Assembly (NCBI GenBank): GCA_021904315.1
Contig: CM038917.1
Span: forward strand, 5,378,041 to 5,442,040
DNA: 64,000 nucleotides
Source: Sphagnum magellanicum
Lineage: Eukaryota > Streptophyta > Sphagnopsida > Sphagnales > Sphagnaceae
Direction: 5' to 3'
The notes under the pieces are model-generated. The model was not told the DNA's origin. It did not search any database and was given only the letters and a program-made list of their open reading frames with translations. Both the position numbers and the translations under genes were made by a program. Position 1 is the first letter of the stretch, and each line of letters opens with the position of its first letter. Below, piece after piece: positions 13,130 through 26,779 of the stretch.

Positions 13130-15430
13130 AGCGCATGGATGGGCGACGTTCGACGCTTATAGAATTGGAATCTGATTCATCTACTAACATTGGAATATTC
13201 CTTTTAATGTCAAATCAGTCATGGATGAACGATTGTCATCCTTTTCCCATTTCAAAATGGAGAAATCCAAGTCAATCGACGTTGTGTTTGGGAATGCCAT
13301 CGCCAGCTCGCTACAGAATTGGCACAACCAATTGAAAGGGATGCCAATTTTGGCCCATGCCTCATTGAAAGACACCATGTGCTTGTACGAATTGATGATT
13401 TGCTTGATGTGCTGGTCGTTGTTGTACCACTTGATCAGGTTATGCTACTCAGCTTCAATATCTTCGATCTTCTCTTCGAACCAAAAGCAATCAAGATGGG
13501 GCCGATATACATTTAACACGTCCGAAATGAAGTGTCGCAACGCCACCTTGACGAGCTCATGCAACACAATAGGTGACGCGTCAAGCTTGCTGGCGTTGTT
13601 GTTGCCATTTCACTTGGCCTTGATGTAATCACATCCGATGACAATGAACACGGCGAACTAGGCAATCTACAACACCACGTCCTTCTAGTTGTCGTTGTCG
13701 AGGCTTGCATAACATTCCTAACTGAATGACCATTGATCTTTAATGTGCTCGATGATGTGTTGGTGCTCAACGCACTAATCGCTGTTGACATAGAACTTGT
13801 TTTCAATATCCTCTTTGTCGCCATTGATCTTGATGATGCCCTTGACTTTGAACATACTGATCAACAGGTCTTTAAAGAGCCCAATTTTGATCTTTTACTG
13901 GACGATGAAGAGTAATTGGTTTTGCAGCTGGACGATGGTCTTGTTGATTTCATTGATCACCGGCGCAATGGTGAATGTGATCGTCCACCACTTGGTCGAC
14001 GACGACTCAAAATGCACATGGGTGTCCATGTGTTTGATGATTTGGCACCGATGCGAGATGTAGAACTTGAGTGTGTCGTCGAAGTGCACCCACTAGTTGA
14101 TCTTCTTTGGGCACATCTTGCCATTCATATCCATGATGAATTTCTCTTGGTGACGTAGGTGCACGCACCACTTATAGACATCGATCCATTGCCCATCTTG
14201 AGGCAAGGCAAATGTGTTCTTGATGACAATGTCAATCTAATGTGGCACGCATTATATGCGCAACATCGGGAACTCGGTGGCTTGTTCGAAGCAAGTCACA
14301 ACGCCACAATGGCATTTGGTCATTGTGGTTTCGCCATTAGTCAACCCAGATATGAACTTGGCACTCCAGACTGTTGTCGCACTTCTTAGCGCATCCAGGA
14401 AGCAGGCTATCGGGTTGAAAATGTTCTCGGTAGTGTGCCATTCAAACATTGGGATGGTGATTAGGTGTAGATTAGACTGGACGCTGTTGACACAGATGCG
14501 GATATGCATGTCGAACGATGAGTTATTACGATGTGTGCTGCCATCCTCGACGACTAAGAACGCCCAAACCGACGAGTGTAGCAATAGATCCGCGATCTTG
14601 TTCAGGTTGGTGGTGACCAAAGCGTATTGGCCGACGTTATGATCGTTGATTTCGCCCAACTTTTGCACTTTAAGGCAGTCCTTGGCGTGACGGATCGCGA
14701 CAGTGGTTTGTTGGAATGTCATGTCGTACTTGACGTAGTTGATCACCAGGAAGAAGCGCATGCTGTTTGGGATGTCGATCATGTACATTTTGTTGTCCTC
14801 ATAGAGCTTGAAGAGCTTAATCGTGTTGCACTTCAAAGCGATCTTCTTTTCTGCCTTCTTGCGGATCCGTTCCATGTTCATGTGGTGGTCCTCCTCTTCC
14901 TCCTCGTCGACTTCATTGATGTTGACGAAAATTTGATCATCATTGCGGTATAATAGTTCCTTGATGATGATGTCAACGATTGGCAATGAGATAATGAAGC
15001 AGATGTCATCCTAGCTGGTGTCGATGTACATGTGCATCGTGTTTGCGCGCTTGACCTTGCTGTTGAAATACGCCTTCTTGCCATCGACAGAAAACTCATT
15101 GTACTCCTCCCATGTCTCGGCATGTTGCTTCAAGTGCAATAGATATTGATGTTTGATGAACGACGCTTTGAAGATATGAATATTGTTAATTGGCTTGCGC
15201 TTGTGACTTGCCGGCCCAACATCCTAACTGCGGTACATGCAGAACAGGCAGTGCATGCCCATCACGACTAGCGTATTGCCTTTCTCTTCGAGCTCAACAA
15301 TCTCGAGGCGAAATTCTAGCACATGCTTATGTTGGAATGGTGTAATGCGCTTGGTCAACTTAGACATGGCAATAACACGAGCCGGTTTACCTTTGGTTTG
15401 AGACCTCCACGTACTCACATGCACTGATGT
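13130..15430 (-). pseudogene. hAT-like (RNase H fold) transposase relic
   Basis: Read on the minus strand, a decayed gene runs from about 15430 to 13130. The best frame (14986-14252, 244 codons) holds MRFFLVINYVKYDMTFQQ, WAFLVVEDGSTHR, NLHLITIPMFEWHT, a degraded counterpart of IGVSTDGENTMTGRH, and CHCGVVTCFEQA. It continues below with a WC.PHQIDIV-like segment. Upstream in the same gene are frames with FRLEIVELEEKGNTLVVMGM, MHCLFCMY and the coding for HLKQHAETWEEYNEF. Several stops and at least one frame change break it, so it cannot be expressed intact. The order of blocks fits hAT/DUF659-type transposase-like proteins, and I recall close relatives annotated in oomycete genomes. It is clearly richer in GC and CG dinucleotides than the AT-rich flanks. 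I found no terminal inverted repeats by eye. Confidence 0.7.
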
Positions 15431-18400
15431 GGCCCTTTAGGTGTGCTTGGAAGTACGAAAATGTTCCCAGAGCCTAGAAAATACATGCAATGGCACGACA
15501 TGCATTTCCTGTCACCCTGTTGGTACTTGGGACACAACTGCGCGCATATGTCTTATTTTGTGCGCTAACATTGCCTTTATTTGGTGCACTTTGTGCATCT
15601 AAAAATAGAACACAGGCTTGGGTATACCTATGGTAGTGGCCTCTAGTTGGAAGATGCCCAAACTATTGGTGAAGAGTGTGAATGAATGAAAGTTGTAAAT
15701 GAAAAGTAAAGGATGAAACCCTATCCCAAAATCCAAATTCAACTTGAACCAAACAATTTGCTTGTTCCCACTTAAATTTTTTTGGTTTGGTTTTGTTGTA
15801 TATCATCGAAAGAAATTTGTGAGAAAAAGTTGTGGTTTTGAAACAACAACAAAGTTAATTTTTGGGTTATTAGTTGATATACCTGGTCATAGTTTTTTTT
15901 TTTTTTGCCTCCAATTTTTTGATGTTGCCAAGATGGCAATCAACCATAGGCTGATTTAGTCAAATTTGGCTATTAAAAAATAATAAACGAAAAATTCTAA
16001 ACATCTTTAAATGTTTTTGGTTACCTACTTGAACCATGTATAAAAATATGGTGATTTTAAAGACTATTTTGAATTCTTTTCAAATTTTAGAAATTTTGTT
16101 TCCAAAAAATCATTGAGTTTGCAACAAAAAAATTCAATTTTTTTGGCAAATGTGTGAAATTTTGCAAAAAAAGGACTATTCTTGTCCCACTTTTGGAAGT
16201 TTTAAAGTCAAAGAAACATTAGCTCCCATTTTTTTGAGAAAAAAATACATGGTTCTAGTTATTTTAGAAACTTGAAGAAGCTATGGAGTTCATGAAAGGA
16301 CAAACAAAAAAAACACGGGATTCTAGGTGATTTTTTCATTTATTTCAAAATTTTAAGGAAGTAACCAAAGAAAAGCACATTAGGGTGAATCAAAAGTGGC
16401 ATTTCAAAGTCCCATTTAAGAGTCTATTTCCTTTGTATTTCAAATCTAATAAATTTGTTTGATTTTCAACTATGTTCAAATGATGATAAAGTTAAACATA
16501 TTTTTTCATTTTCAATTTCATACCACCATAGTTTAAAATTCTTAAAACACGTGATACAAAATTGGTTTTGAAAAATTCAATTTAAATATCAAAATAGATT
16601 TTGCTCTCCAATATGCCAATTTATTCTATGGTAAAAAAATTGATATTTAGATTGATGTTTTTCAAGGCCAATATTTAGTCAATGTGTTTAAAAAGATTTG
16701 AATTATGGTGGTATGAACACATATATGTAATTGTACAAACACATTGTAAAATAAAAGTTCATTTTTGTTATTATCCATATGTATTTTTTGGATTATGATA
16801 TTCATTAAAAATATTTTAAAGATAAATATTCATTATTTTGTTATTTTTTCTTATTGTTGAAATTTTCATTTTTTAGCTTCATATAAACGAATATCATTAT
16901 ATGATATTTATTAAGAATTTTTACTTCTATACAATAAATAACTAAAAACCTAACATAATGACACCTAAAATAATTCATTTCATCTAATTTAATTTGCAAT
17001 TACCTAATTGTTATATGTTAGAACGAGTTTTTAAATTACAAATTCAAAAAACCAACTTGATTATTGGTTGGGGTTTGGCACAATTTTTGATACTTGCACA
17101 ACATTTCTCATCATTCAACAAGACACATTTGATACTTTTTTCCAAATTAGATGAATGTTTGTGCAAACATTCATGTTTACATCTTATACTTGCTAAATTG
17201 ATATATCAATAAAAAATCATTGATTTATGGTACATAAAAATGATTTCTATTGCATTTTTTATAAAAAAAATTGGTCATTGCCTTGACATATATAGATGTA
17301 TGTAAGGTTAACTACCATGAACATTGACATGATAACAACATGTATGAACCCATTTCATCATAACTTGTTTTGCCCCATGATTATATATATGTACAAGTTG
17401 CAAATGAAGAAATAATTTATTTATGTCTTTCATGTCACAACCCATTTAAAAAGTACACAATGTTTATGCACTATAAACTTTCAAAACCCAATGGCAACAT
17501 AAATTGTCAAAGCTCTCTGTTATATTTTCCAATGTATTAGGTTTGACAATAACAAAACATTGCTAAATATGAAATTTAATGCAAAAAAATCATTTAGCCA
17601 CACCATTATTTTGGCTAGAAACACAATAATAATGTGGATTTTTTGTAACTTGTTTATGAACCATTTTTTTGTGTAGTATATGGCCACTTGTATGCATGGT
17701 CTCCCCCACCCCAATATGAATCATTATATCTACTTAAAAAATGAGGTGTGACCATATAGAGGGTGCATTTTATGCTTCAAAGTTATGTTCGAAATCTAAC
17801 ATAAAATAATTGAAAATGTTTTTTGGGGATATTGTTGGAATATCTATGCTACTCTAATTTTTTTGGGGAGATGTATACCAAAAACTCCCAATTATGTATT
17901 ATGGGGCCAAATATCATGATGTGCGTGGTATAGGAAAAATCCAAAGAGTGACCTCCATGGGTCCTAGAAAATAATAAGCAAAATCCATGCTTTTTAGTTC
18001 TAGGTCAAAACTTGGGAAACTTGGGACTATTTCATTGTCATGCGTGTATATGGTATAGGATTTACATACACTCCATGTAAGTGTATAAGGCCCACCTAGA
18101 TTTGTATAAGTGTAAATGTTTAACACAAAACATATAAGTGTAAAATAAATACACTTAAACTACTTTACACAACTATGTAAAAATGTGTAATTTTCAATTG
18201 GAGAAGGGGAGGGGTCACCCAAAGTTTCAATTTATTTTTAGTGATGGGCTAATCAAAGTGGCCCATTGCCAAAATGTTTTTTTGGGATGTGTCACAATTA
18301 ATTAAACTAAGTAACATGATTCACAATAAATACCCAAGGTCTTGTAAAAGTCTAGGCCAAAATGGTAGTGAACAAAGGTAAGAATGTAAAATTCTACTCG

Positions 18401-19475
18401 AGTAATGAGGTGGGCCAATATGGACACACAATCTTCCCCAATAACATCATAGTTTGTCTCATATCCTTTGCTAAAAAATATGAACTTGTATGGTATGTAG
18501 TTAAGTTAAAAGAAAGTCATTTCCACATTATTGGGTTAGTAGTAAAAGCTTCTTGGTGGGGAACATTAAAAATATTGGAATTTTTTGTGAAGGGCCAAAC
18601 AAATTGGCCCATTGCAAAAATAACATTGAGCTTTTGAATGCACCCACAACTAATTAATATGGATCCAATTGAGTGTATATGATATTTACGCTTACATGTC
18701 TCAAAATATTTATATAAAATCATGTAAATGTTAAACAATTTATTTATATAACAACCGAGTTTTTACACTTTTATCTTACATAGAACTCTTTGATTCATGA
18801 ACTTGCAAATAAATGAGTGTCATGTTATGGATGAAAATAGTTGTTCAAGCCTTGCACAAGACTTGAAGAATTATTTTCATCCATGGCACATTAGAAGCAA
18901 TGCCAAACACATGCTCAAGTTTCTTGCTTGATATGATATGAGTTATAATAATATTTTGAAACCATAGGAAAATACTAGAATCAGACTCTGAAACCTAAGT
19001 AGTGTGATCCACATTAGTTAATTGGGGGAGGTGGGGCTCAAGGTATAATTTAATTCTGTAAGAAATTGATTGATTAGCCGCCCATGAGGGGAAAACCCTT
19101 TCTGAAAGTCAAAAACCTTGGACAGTCCTGAAATGGAAAACTCCATTCCACTCTGAAGTGGGAGTGACATGAAACAAAAATGTTCTTCTCACTAAGACTA
19201 CACACATGAAACTTTGGGCAAAACATATGGGATGAAAGTGAAGTGCTATTGGGAACACCCTGGGGAAACACATTGGGAACTTAGGGAACATATTGGGAAC
19301 CCATTGGGAATTTGGAAGGAACATAAAAGGAACAAGTTGGGACAAAAGAAAAATGAAAAAATCCCCCCCCTCCCCCGAAAAAACCAGGGCCAATCATGAG
19401 TGCATGCTGAGCCTTCTCATTGGCTGCATGAAATTTGTATTTCCAAAACTGTTCGTCGCCATTTTTGTTTCCAGG
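15431..19475. other. Intergenic, no gene recognised
   Basis: Very AT-rich DNA from about 15.7 kb on, with long T and A runs. At 15890-15980 there is a short block ('aagatggcaatcaac' then 'gtcaaatttggcta') that also occurs near 25.58, 25.92 and 43.03 kb, so it belongs to a dispersed repeat. No coding frame with a recognisable product is present. Confidence 0.5.
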
Positions 19476-19741
19476 ATTTGAGATCTGTGCATGAGGCTGA
19501 TATGTTGAGGGAACATGTCAAAAATCACAGAAGGGCCTGTACTCAGGTCCATTTTCCTAAGTAATTGAGAGCTGGGATTTTTTCATTTTTTAGAAATAGT
19601 GACAAGCTGGCTGGTAGCTTCCGCTGCTCAGAAGATCCCAGTACAGCCTGGCTGGTACCTTCCACAGCCGAAGAAAACAGGTTTCTTCAGGCAGGTAATG
19701 GAGCTGAAAATACAAATGAAAAATAGAGGCAGTACTTTACG
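19476..19741. repeat. Dispersed repeat B (copy 1)
   Basis: Begins 'atttgagatctgtgc', contains 'ggcctgtactcaggtcc', 'tagaaatagtgaca' and 'ggctggta', and ends 'aggcagtactttacgg'. A second copy in the same orientation lies at 29775-30003, downstream of AZG1. Both end in 'gagctgaaaatacaaa' followed by an A-rich stretch. Confidence 0.8.
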
Positions 19742-19994
19742 GCCAGGGCTAATGGCTGGGTCAGTGATTTGGTGACATAGTTTGCAGTCTCAGCCTTATT
19801 TTGGGAATGCCCACTCCTCTGAGGCTTTTCTTATTGTTCCTCAGGGTGCACACATTCTCAAAATAAGCAGTCTATGACAAAGTGGTAATCAAGTCCAGCC
19901 CCGCATTTCCCCTCACCTGCAGGTGTTACCCATTGTAAAGCTCAATGATAACATTATATTGTGAACCTAAACATGCAAAGATCAAAAGGCATAA

Positions 19995-20400
19995 GAGGGG
20001 CAGAGTTCTTAGGCCTACTCCTTGAGTGAGAGGAGTTAAGTTCCCTTACACTCTTAAGGAGTAGACATAACATCCACCCTTTCTATGAAGATCCATTCAT
20101 GGATATAATGTGCCCTCCAAATACACTAAATATTTTCCTCTGAGTGTTGTATGTATGGGTAGTGGAGGCATGCTGTAGTGCCTCCCTAGCCAAATCGTAC
20201 ATGTTTCCAATGGCTCAACAATTGGGTCTTCCTTTTTGGCGAGTTGGGATTTAATAGATAGAGTACTTCCCTTCAAGGTACTTTTAGAGTTCACTAGTGT
20301 GGCCTGTACCATTGGCCCAATTGTTACCACGACCTCAACTAATTTTTCCTTCCAAAACCTGGTTTTTGGGAATTTATTTGAATTTTCAGCAGCAGAAATC
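19995..20400. repeat. Dispersed repeat, family R (copy 2)
   Basis: Shares the order of motifs seen at 11870-12260: 'agttcttaggcctactcc', 'taagttcccttacactctt', 'ccctccaaatacacta', then 'tttgggaatttatttgaa'. Divergence between copies is high, so it is an old element. Confidence 0.5.
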
Positions 20401-23100
20401 ACTTAAAAATTCAATATCTCCCACATTCTGAATCCAAATCTTACCAAATATATTCCATTAAATCCTGCTCATCAAGATCTTTCCAAGAACACCAAAGGCA
20501 CATTCCAATTCCTCTGAAATTTTCAGCTACGAGTTAATTTAATTTTCAGTGAAGAAATCATTCAATATTCAAGAACTTTTGCACCATACATCCAAACATC
20601 ATGGATTCAAGCCCATGCACCCCTCCTTGTTGAGAGCTTTCCAAAGACACCAAGAACACAATCTGAAGCATGCTGGTTCAGTGGGTCTTATATCTACAAA
20701 ACAAAACAAACTACCTTGCTTCAAAGATAGATTGTGTTGAATTGTGCACTGATGAGAGGCCGCTGATTACAATAAAGAGCAGCTGGATGTGAATCACTTT
20801 TCATCCATGCACAGTATGGATACAGATCACTTTTAGTTCACACAAAATGAGATACATGCAAATTTAATATGCCAAATGACTCAGGCATGGGTATCCAATC
20901 AAGAAGAGACACATCAGCAAGTTAGTCCCTACGGCCAATCAAAATGATTTTCCTTTTCATAGGTATTTGAAAAAACTGGCATCTAACATCAGGTTACAAG
21001 AGCAAAACCCTTTTCACTCCACTCTAGTGTAGGGTTCATTCAAATCTTGATTTTGGCATGCAGGATGTTTTCCTGCCACCGCTGGAGATGTTCTTGAGCT
21101 GGTCATGTTATTATGCACATCCTCTGCTCAAGGTTTAGGGTTTAGGAGCCGAAGTTGGCTGATACTCACAAAAAAGTGAGAAGTGTGCAACACTAGTCAT
21201 TTCCTTGGGCAGAACTGATCAGTGTGTCAAGATTCTTAATTTTTTTCAAACTCAACTGGTTTCAGATAAGGCAGTTTTTGCATATACAATAACAATTGAT
21301 TTTTATATGTGGTTTTCACAACCTGGTTATTCAAATTTTCATTAATTAAAATCAAATCTAATAATTAATTAATTAACCATGTAAGAAGAGTAGCACCAGT
21401 GTGAGAAGAGTAGTAGCATCGCGCAAGAAAAATAACAACAACCAGGGAAAAACAACATCAACCTAAGATGAGTAGCAACACCAACATGAACATCAACACG
21501 AGAAGAATAATAACACTAACAAACAAACAAGAACAAGAACATTTGCAACAAAAAGACCAATGCAAAAAAGAGTACTAGCACCAATGCAAGAAGAGCAACA
21601 ACTAAAACAAACAAACAAACAAGAAGTAACACACTTGGGCAAAAATAAATTTAAGCTCTTTTTATTAGTGGAACCTTAACCCGAATTTAACATAGTGATT
21701 TTGAAAACTAGATGGAGGTTTTATGAGAGAACTTGTTTGGTTTTTCAAAAAATAAATAAAATAGAACCAATTATCATGACTGGCTCTCATTCATGTGAGA
21801 ATCAAAAGTTGATTCTCATTCCGGTTCTTACATGTGAAGGTGCTAACCAATTTTTATTGTGAGAATTGAGTTGAGAATTGGGCGGGCATTCGAGAACCAC
21901 CTAATGCTAGAAATGACATCTGTACATGGGTTGGGTGCAAGAATGAATGGACCAAAGGCTTGCTAGAAATTACCATTTTAAAAATCCAAAACAAAAGTAT
22001 TTTTTGTGTGTTAAAGTGAATTACTAAGGTTTTTCATTGATTCTTTAAGCATTTTTTCCATTTCATCTAAACCCCATTGAGAGGTCTCTTTTTTGTGCAT
22101 AAGAATAATCCAAAATTTTTTAATGTAATATTTTATGGACTTTCAATTTTTATTTTTTTAAGCTTGTTTAAAAGTCCATAAATAAAATCTTACAAATGCC
22201 ATCATGCAAAAATTTGCAAACTTAAATTTTTTTAATATGATATCTAACCAACACATTGTATGAGATTGGACCATTTCAAAGTCCATATAAAAAAATGTTA
22301 TTAAAATTATAATTCATAATGTTTGACTTTGAAAATTCATATCTCTTATGTTTTGTTATTATGAAATTTAATGAATAAAATAGACACATATTCAAATTAA
22401 TATTCTTAAACTAAATCTCTATAAATTCTTTTAAAAAATTACGTATCAAATATGGTCATTAGAAGGACAAGCATTATGCAAATTTTTTAAAAAAGTTCAA
22501 AAATTAATCCACTCATTCTTGCACAGGAGCTATGAATTACAATCTCCAAACACATTTTGACAAGGGGTTACAATATTAACACAACTGCCAATATACCCCA
22601 TTCATGAATAATGAGTTGCTCATATAAATTTGTTGGGGTCATTGAATTTTCTATAATGTTCATATGACAAGTCAAATGTGTTAGAAAAAAACTCTATCCA
22701 TTCCTTCCTTGTGACTAAGGTGGATATCGAAGGGGAAGGGTTTAAGATTTAGGAACTTTGCCAAGTAGTTAATGTAGAACATAAGTTTTTTATAATTAAT
22801 TTGTTGTTGAAACCCAATTCAATGTGAATAAAGTTCTTGATTTTGGAGTTTTTGAGGCTTTATCCTCAAGGAATGTCTCTGGAGTCTCATTTTTTCTCAT
22901 GATGCAATTTGTGCTATTACTTATGTTAGCAGAATACAAACTTCACCTGAAGTTACATAAATGATATTTTGCCTTCTTTCAACAAAGAAATTTGAGATTT
23001 TTTTTTGTTTTGCTTTTGAAGTGTAAATTCAACTAATCTTGCTAAAAATTTTGTTAAATTTTTTTCTTTTTTTAATAAAATGAAAAAAAGAACAATGCTG
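20401..23100. other. Intergenic, with a degenerate AAC/AAG-rich tract
   Basis: No gene recognised. The interval 21380-21620 is a purine/A-rich degenerate tract with recurring 'agaagagtagcaac', 'aacatcaac' and 'caaacaaacaag' units, like a decayed simple repeat. The frame at 23294-23563 belongs to repeat A, described next, and not to a gene. Confidence 0.5.
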
Positions 23101-23109
23101 TCAATATAA

Positions 23110-24015
23110 TATGCAAATGCTGGAGCAAAAATTCTTGTACCCAATTCCTACTTTTGTGTTGGTGGGGGGGGGGGCATTTTCCCCCATTAAAATTATTAAG
23201 AGAGTTAAGCTTTGACAAGTATATAGGCCTCAAGTGACTACCACTTCTTGAGGGCTATAACTTGGATTAAAGTGGAATTGATCTTTTGTCCTTTCAAAGA
23301 GAGTTGAGCTTTTGGAAGTCTAAAGTGGGTCCATTGCTAGTAGGCTCCTTGATGCATTTTGAAGGGCACCCAAAGATAACCCCAAAAGAAAATGTGGCGG
23401 GCGGTTCATTATGTCCATTCCCTCTTTGTATGGCCTTTGGAGTGCAGAAGGAAAAGAGTTCACGAGTTTCATCTTCTCTTCTCCCCAAGCCTAGGGCAGG
23501 AATCCAGGAACTGTTTGTCATGGACAACCAATCCCAATCCAATAGACATAATAAGATCTCCAATTACATGAAAATTTGTCATTTAGTCGGTGTTGAAGCT
23601 TTCTACTTGTGCCTATACTAGATACCAAATTCCACTTTAAAAAAAAATCTTCTTCTTATTTTAGGGTCCTTTAATGGTAGCGGGCAGAGAAAGAATGAAA
23701 AAAAAAAAACATTTTACCACACAAGATGGGGTAACAAACCTGGGTACATAAATTGTTCCCAACTTTTTTCATCTCGTCAAGTTGACAATTTCTATGGTTG
23801 GCTTGACAATTTCCTATGGTTGGCTCCATGTAATCACCAGCCAAAATGCCTGGAGACCATCTTGTTAGTTGGATTTATAGCAAGACGTTCAAGCCCTTCC
23901 CCAAAGAAGCTGAAAACACCTTACTCAAAGGAATATGTTGGCCTTGATGAATACTTTTTCATGTACACCATGGTATTGTATATGTGGTCATTTTGACCCA
24001 TTGCCAAAATGCCTA
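23110..24015. repeat. Dispersed or duplicated block A, copy upstream of AZG1
   Basis: Distinct segments match the region downstream of AZG1 in the same order and orientation. They include 'cttgtacccaattcctac' (compare 29389), 'aaagtgggtccattgct' with 'ggctccttgatgcatttt' (compare 30458-30496), 'tccattccctctttgtat' (compare 30548), 'ggcaggaatccaggaac' (compare 30625), 'cttttttcatctcgtcaagt' (compare 31342), 'caagacgttcaa' (compare 31450) and 'ttgccaaaatg' (compare 31579). A G run lies at 23163-23174. Confidence 0.8.
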
Positions 24016-25050
24016 GCATGTGAAATTAAAATTTAAAACACCCATTTTATGTGATGTAAGCTACTATTGTATTATACGGTGTATTGTTCAGATTTTTTTT
24101 CTCTTTAGGGTTGTGTATGGTGGGGGTTAGATACACTAACTTATCCTCATATTTTAGCATTGGAAATCCCTTCCCCCTATAAATTTCCAATGCTTCAAGC
24201 CTGGAAAAAAAGAAAGGGCAGTCCCAAATTCTTTGGTAGGCCACTTGGGTGGAGTCTATTTGCTTTTCATTTGTTGCCCTAATCCACATGGATACCATGT
24301 AGATTTAGGTCCACTTTATACAAGGGTCCAGGAACCAAAAGCTCGAGGATCAATTTGAAGCCAATTGAACCTTGAATTGGACTGTTCTTCACATTTAAAA
24401 AAACATTTTTTCCTAAGGTATAATGAGTGTGCTTGAGCTCCAATTCAAAGGTTCAATTGATATAAAAAATTGTGTGATTGATATGGGAGAGGATTAGGTT
24501 GACCTTTGATTTTATTTTTCGTTTTCTTCGTTTCTTGCATATTTTAAAAAAAAAATCTGTTTTCACTTCCATTTTGTGCACTAGGATGGACTGAAAATGC
24601 ATTCTTTTTAACAACCACCTTGTGCGAATCCACAAAACTAGGCATGTGAACTTTTAAAATTGGTCAAAAATGAGAGAATTGGTGTGCTCCTAACAATGTC
24701 TTCCATCTATAACATGTCTTCCATTCTCACATAATTTGAACAACAAAGGTAAGAAAAATATTTTAAAAAACCAAAAAAAATGAGCAAACTTGCCATAGCT
24801 TGCATTTTGATTCTCCAAACTATGAGCCTGTAAGCTTTTTCTTTTTTCGGTCCAGACCGATTGATTGTCCTTCCAAAATGATGCCATGTAAGCTAAAATC
24901 ACAAACTTGATTTGTCTTGGTCTTGGACCTTCGTCTAAAGGCCTTGGGACCAATTTAAAGCTCTTGACCAATAGGAATGCTTGATTTCATTGGACCTTGC
25001 TCCTTGGACCCTTCTCTAAAGTGGCCATTAAGTGTGAGCTCCAAAAGGAT
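24016..25050. other. Intergenic, no gene recognised
   Basis: AT-rich sequence between block A and the direct repeats upstream of AZG1. No recognisable coding frame, RNA gene or repeat beyond A and T runs. Confidence 0.5.
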
Positions 25051-25059
25051 AGTTAGTAA

Positions 25060-25215
25060 GTGGAAATGCGAAAGTTGCCAGTTTTGACGTCTCCTAAAGA
25101 GGAGCGAACGGAAAATGAATTAAGCGACCTTTGGGTTAAAAAAAGGGCTGGTCGAGTGTGAATGCGGAAGTCGCCAGTTTTGACGTCTCCGCAAAAAGGA
25201 GCCAACAGTCAAAAG
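25060..25215. repeat. Tandem direct repeat of about 98 bp
   Basis: Two copies (about 25062-25110 and 25160-25210) share 'gccagttttgacgtctcc' followed by an 'aggagc.aac' stretch, with near-identical sequence just before ('gaatgcggaagtc' / 'aaatgcgaaagtt'). They lie 1.6 kb upstream of the AZG1 start codon. The conserved 'ttgacgtc' resembles a bZIP (ACGT-core) binding motif, which is suggestive only. Confidence 0.7.
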
Positions 25216-25499
25216 AGAATCTACAGAGAAATATCCGCCACTTGCAAAAGCGAAAAAAGCAGAAATACCAGAAGAAATTTCCGTTTTTACCAACTTGTCT
25301 TACCCAGTGCAGTAAAAAGTGAAAACAAACCTGACCGCGCGGCAACCGCCGCTGACCGTGAGGTTGCCGTGATTCCTGCCGCGCCTTTCATTCCCGCCCC
25401 CCTCCAAGATTCCAGTCCCTGCCCACGCCACCAGATTCCCGTTCCTGACAAATGGGAAATTGGAATAAAGTAAATTACAGGGTGGATACAGCTGCCATG

Positions 25500-25527
25500 C
25501 ACATACATACATACATACATACATACT
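25500..25527. repeat. (CATA)n microsatellite
   Basis: Six to seven CATA units in a row. On the minus strand the frame reads MYVCMYV, which is an artefact of the repeat. Confidence 0.95.
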
Positions 25528-25559
25528 TGTGCATCCTATATCCGCTGGCTATTTAATTT

Positions 25560-26180
25560 ATTATTATTATTTTTTGTGATGTAGCCGAAATGGCGATCAA
25601 TCCATAAAGACAGTTGAGCCAAATTTGGCTATAAACACGATATGAATGTAAAAAATATTTAAGCACTGTCCTTCGCTTATTTGGCTACCCATGCTAGAAC
25701 CAAACAGATAAATCTGGAGATTAAAAGAAATAAAAATTCTTGGCATTTGGCTTCTAGAAAACCAAATGTTTTTTTAGCCATTTTGAAAAAGAAAAAAGCC
25801 AATTGACTAAATTTAGCCAGAGAATTGAAAATAAATAAAATGCTGGGGGGCGCTGCCATTAGCCTTTGCCAAAATAGGTGATGAATAAAGTTGGGGAAAT
25901 TAGCAGGAATGTCTTTATGTAGCCTAAAGTGACAATCATCGATAAGAAGATTTAGCCAAATCTGGCTATTGACAAGATGTGAATTACAAATCTTTAATTA
26001 GTTAACCTTCTATATTCATGGTTACACGCTGAAAATCAAATATAAAAAAATCTGGCGATTTTGACTCCTTGTTTTTCCCCCTCACTTCTGGCGATTGGAG
26101 ACCCTCCAAAAAATAAAATCACTTCAATTTATCATTATTTTATTTTATATTTCGCCAATTTTTTTAATAAAAAAAGGGCT
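25560..26180. repeat. Dispersed element C in the AZG1 upstream region
   Basis: It contains 'ggcgatcaatccataaag' with 'gccaaatttggctat' (25575-25635) and a variant at 25915-25990. It ends with 'ctcacttctggcgattgg', 'aaatcacttcaatttatc' and 'aataaaaaaaggg' (26083-26177). The same start and end motifs, in the same order and about as far apart, recur at 43020-43810. A lone start block is at 15890-15980. The element is AT-rich and has no coding frame. Confidence 0.6.
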
Positions 26181-26779
26181 ACAACTTCAACCTATAAATT
26201 GTGCTCATCCAGTAAAATTGGCTGTTGATGCTGCAGCAGAAGATTTGCAGATCGAGGAGAACTTTGTTTGTGAATTTGGTGCTCTCTTCCGTCATCGATT
26301 TTGTTTCTTCGCACTGGTCGCTTGATTGATTTTTATAATATTGTTGTTGTGGCGGTGGTGGTGGTCGATAGAATCTCTCTCCCGAGTCCCTGGAGTTCTC
26401 TGTCTCTCTCTCTAAAAGAAAAAAGATTTGATGTGTACGGGAGGGGGGCCAAAGGGATTGAGAAAGACTTTGTGACAAATGCTCATTGCTGCTGGTCTTT
26501 TAGAACTCTAGAGAAGAAGAAGACGAAGAAGTTTGTGGGTTTTTGTTTCTCCGAGTAGTCATAAATTTCTATTTTGTTGTCTAGGACGCCGATGCCGCTT
26601 TTGCACAGACAGAACTCGATTTTGATTTGCTGTGACGTGGGTAGTAGTACTGGGTACTATGGCCACAGAGCAGTAGTAGTGTGAAATTTGCCTGCTATCT
26701 CCTGTCGAGATTGTGACCGACTTTTTACAAGAAAAAGTTTGGAGTAAGAAGAAGGTCTTGACTACTATTGCTAGCTGCC

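Noticed and set aside
14256..14642. Plus-strand frames over the transposase relic
   Set aside because: Antisense shadows; the recognisable motifs are all on the minus strand.
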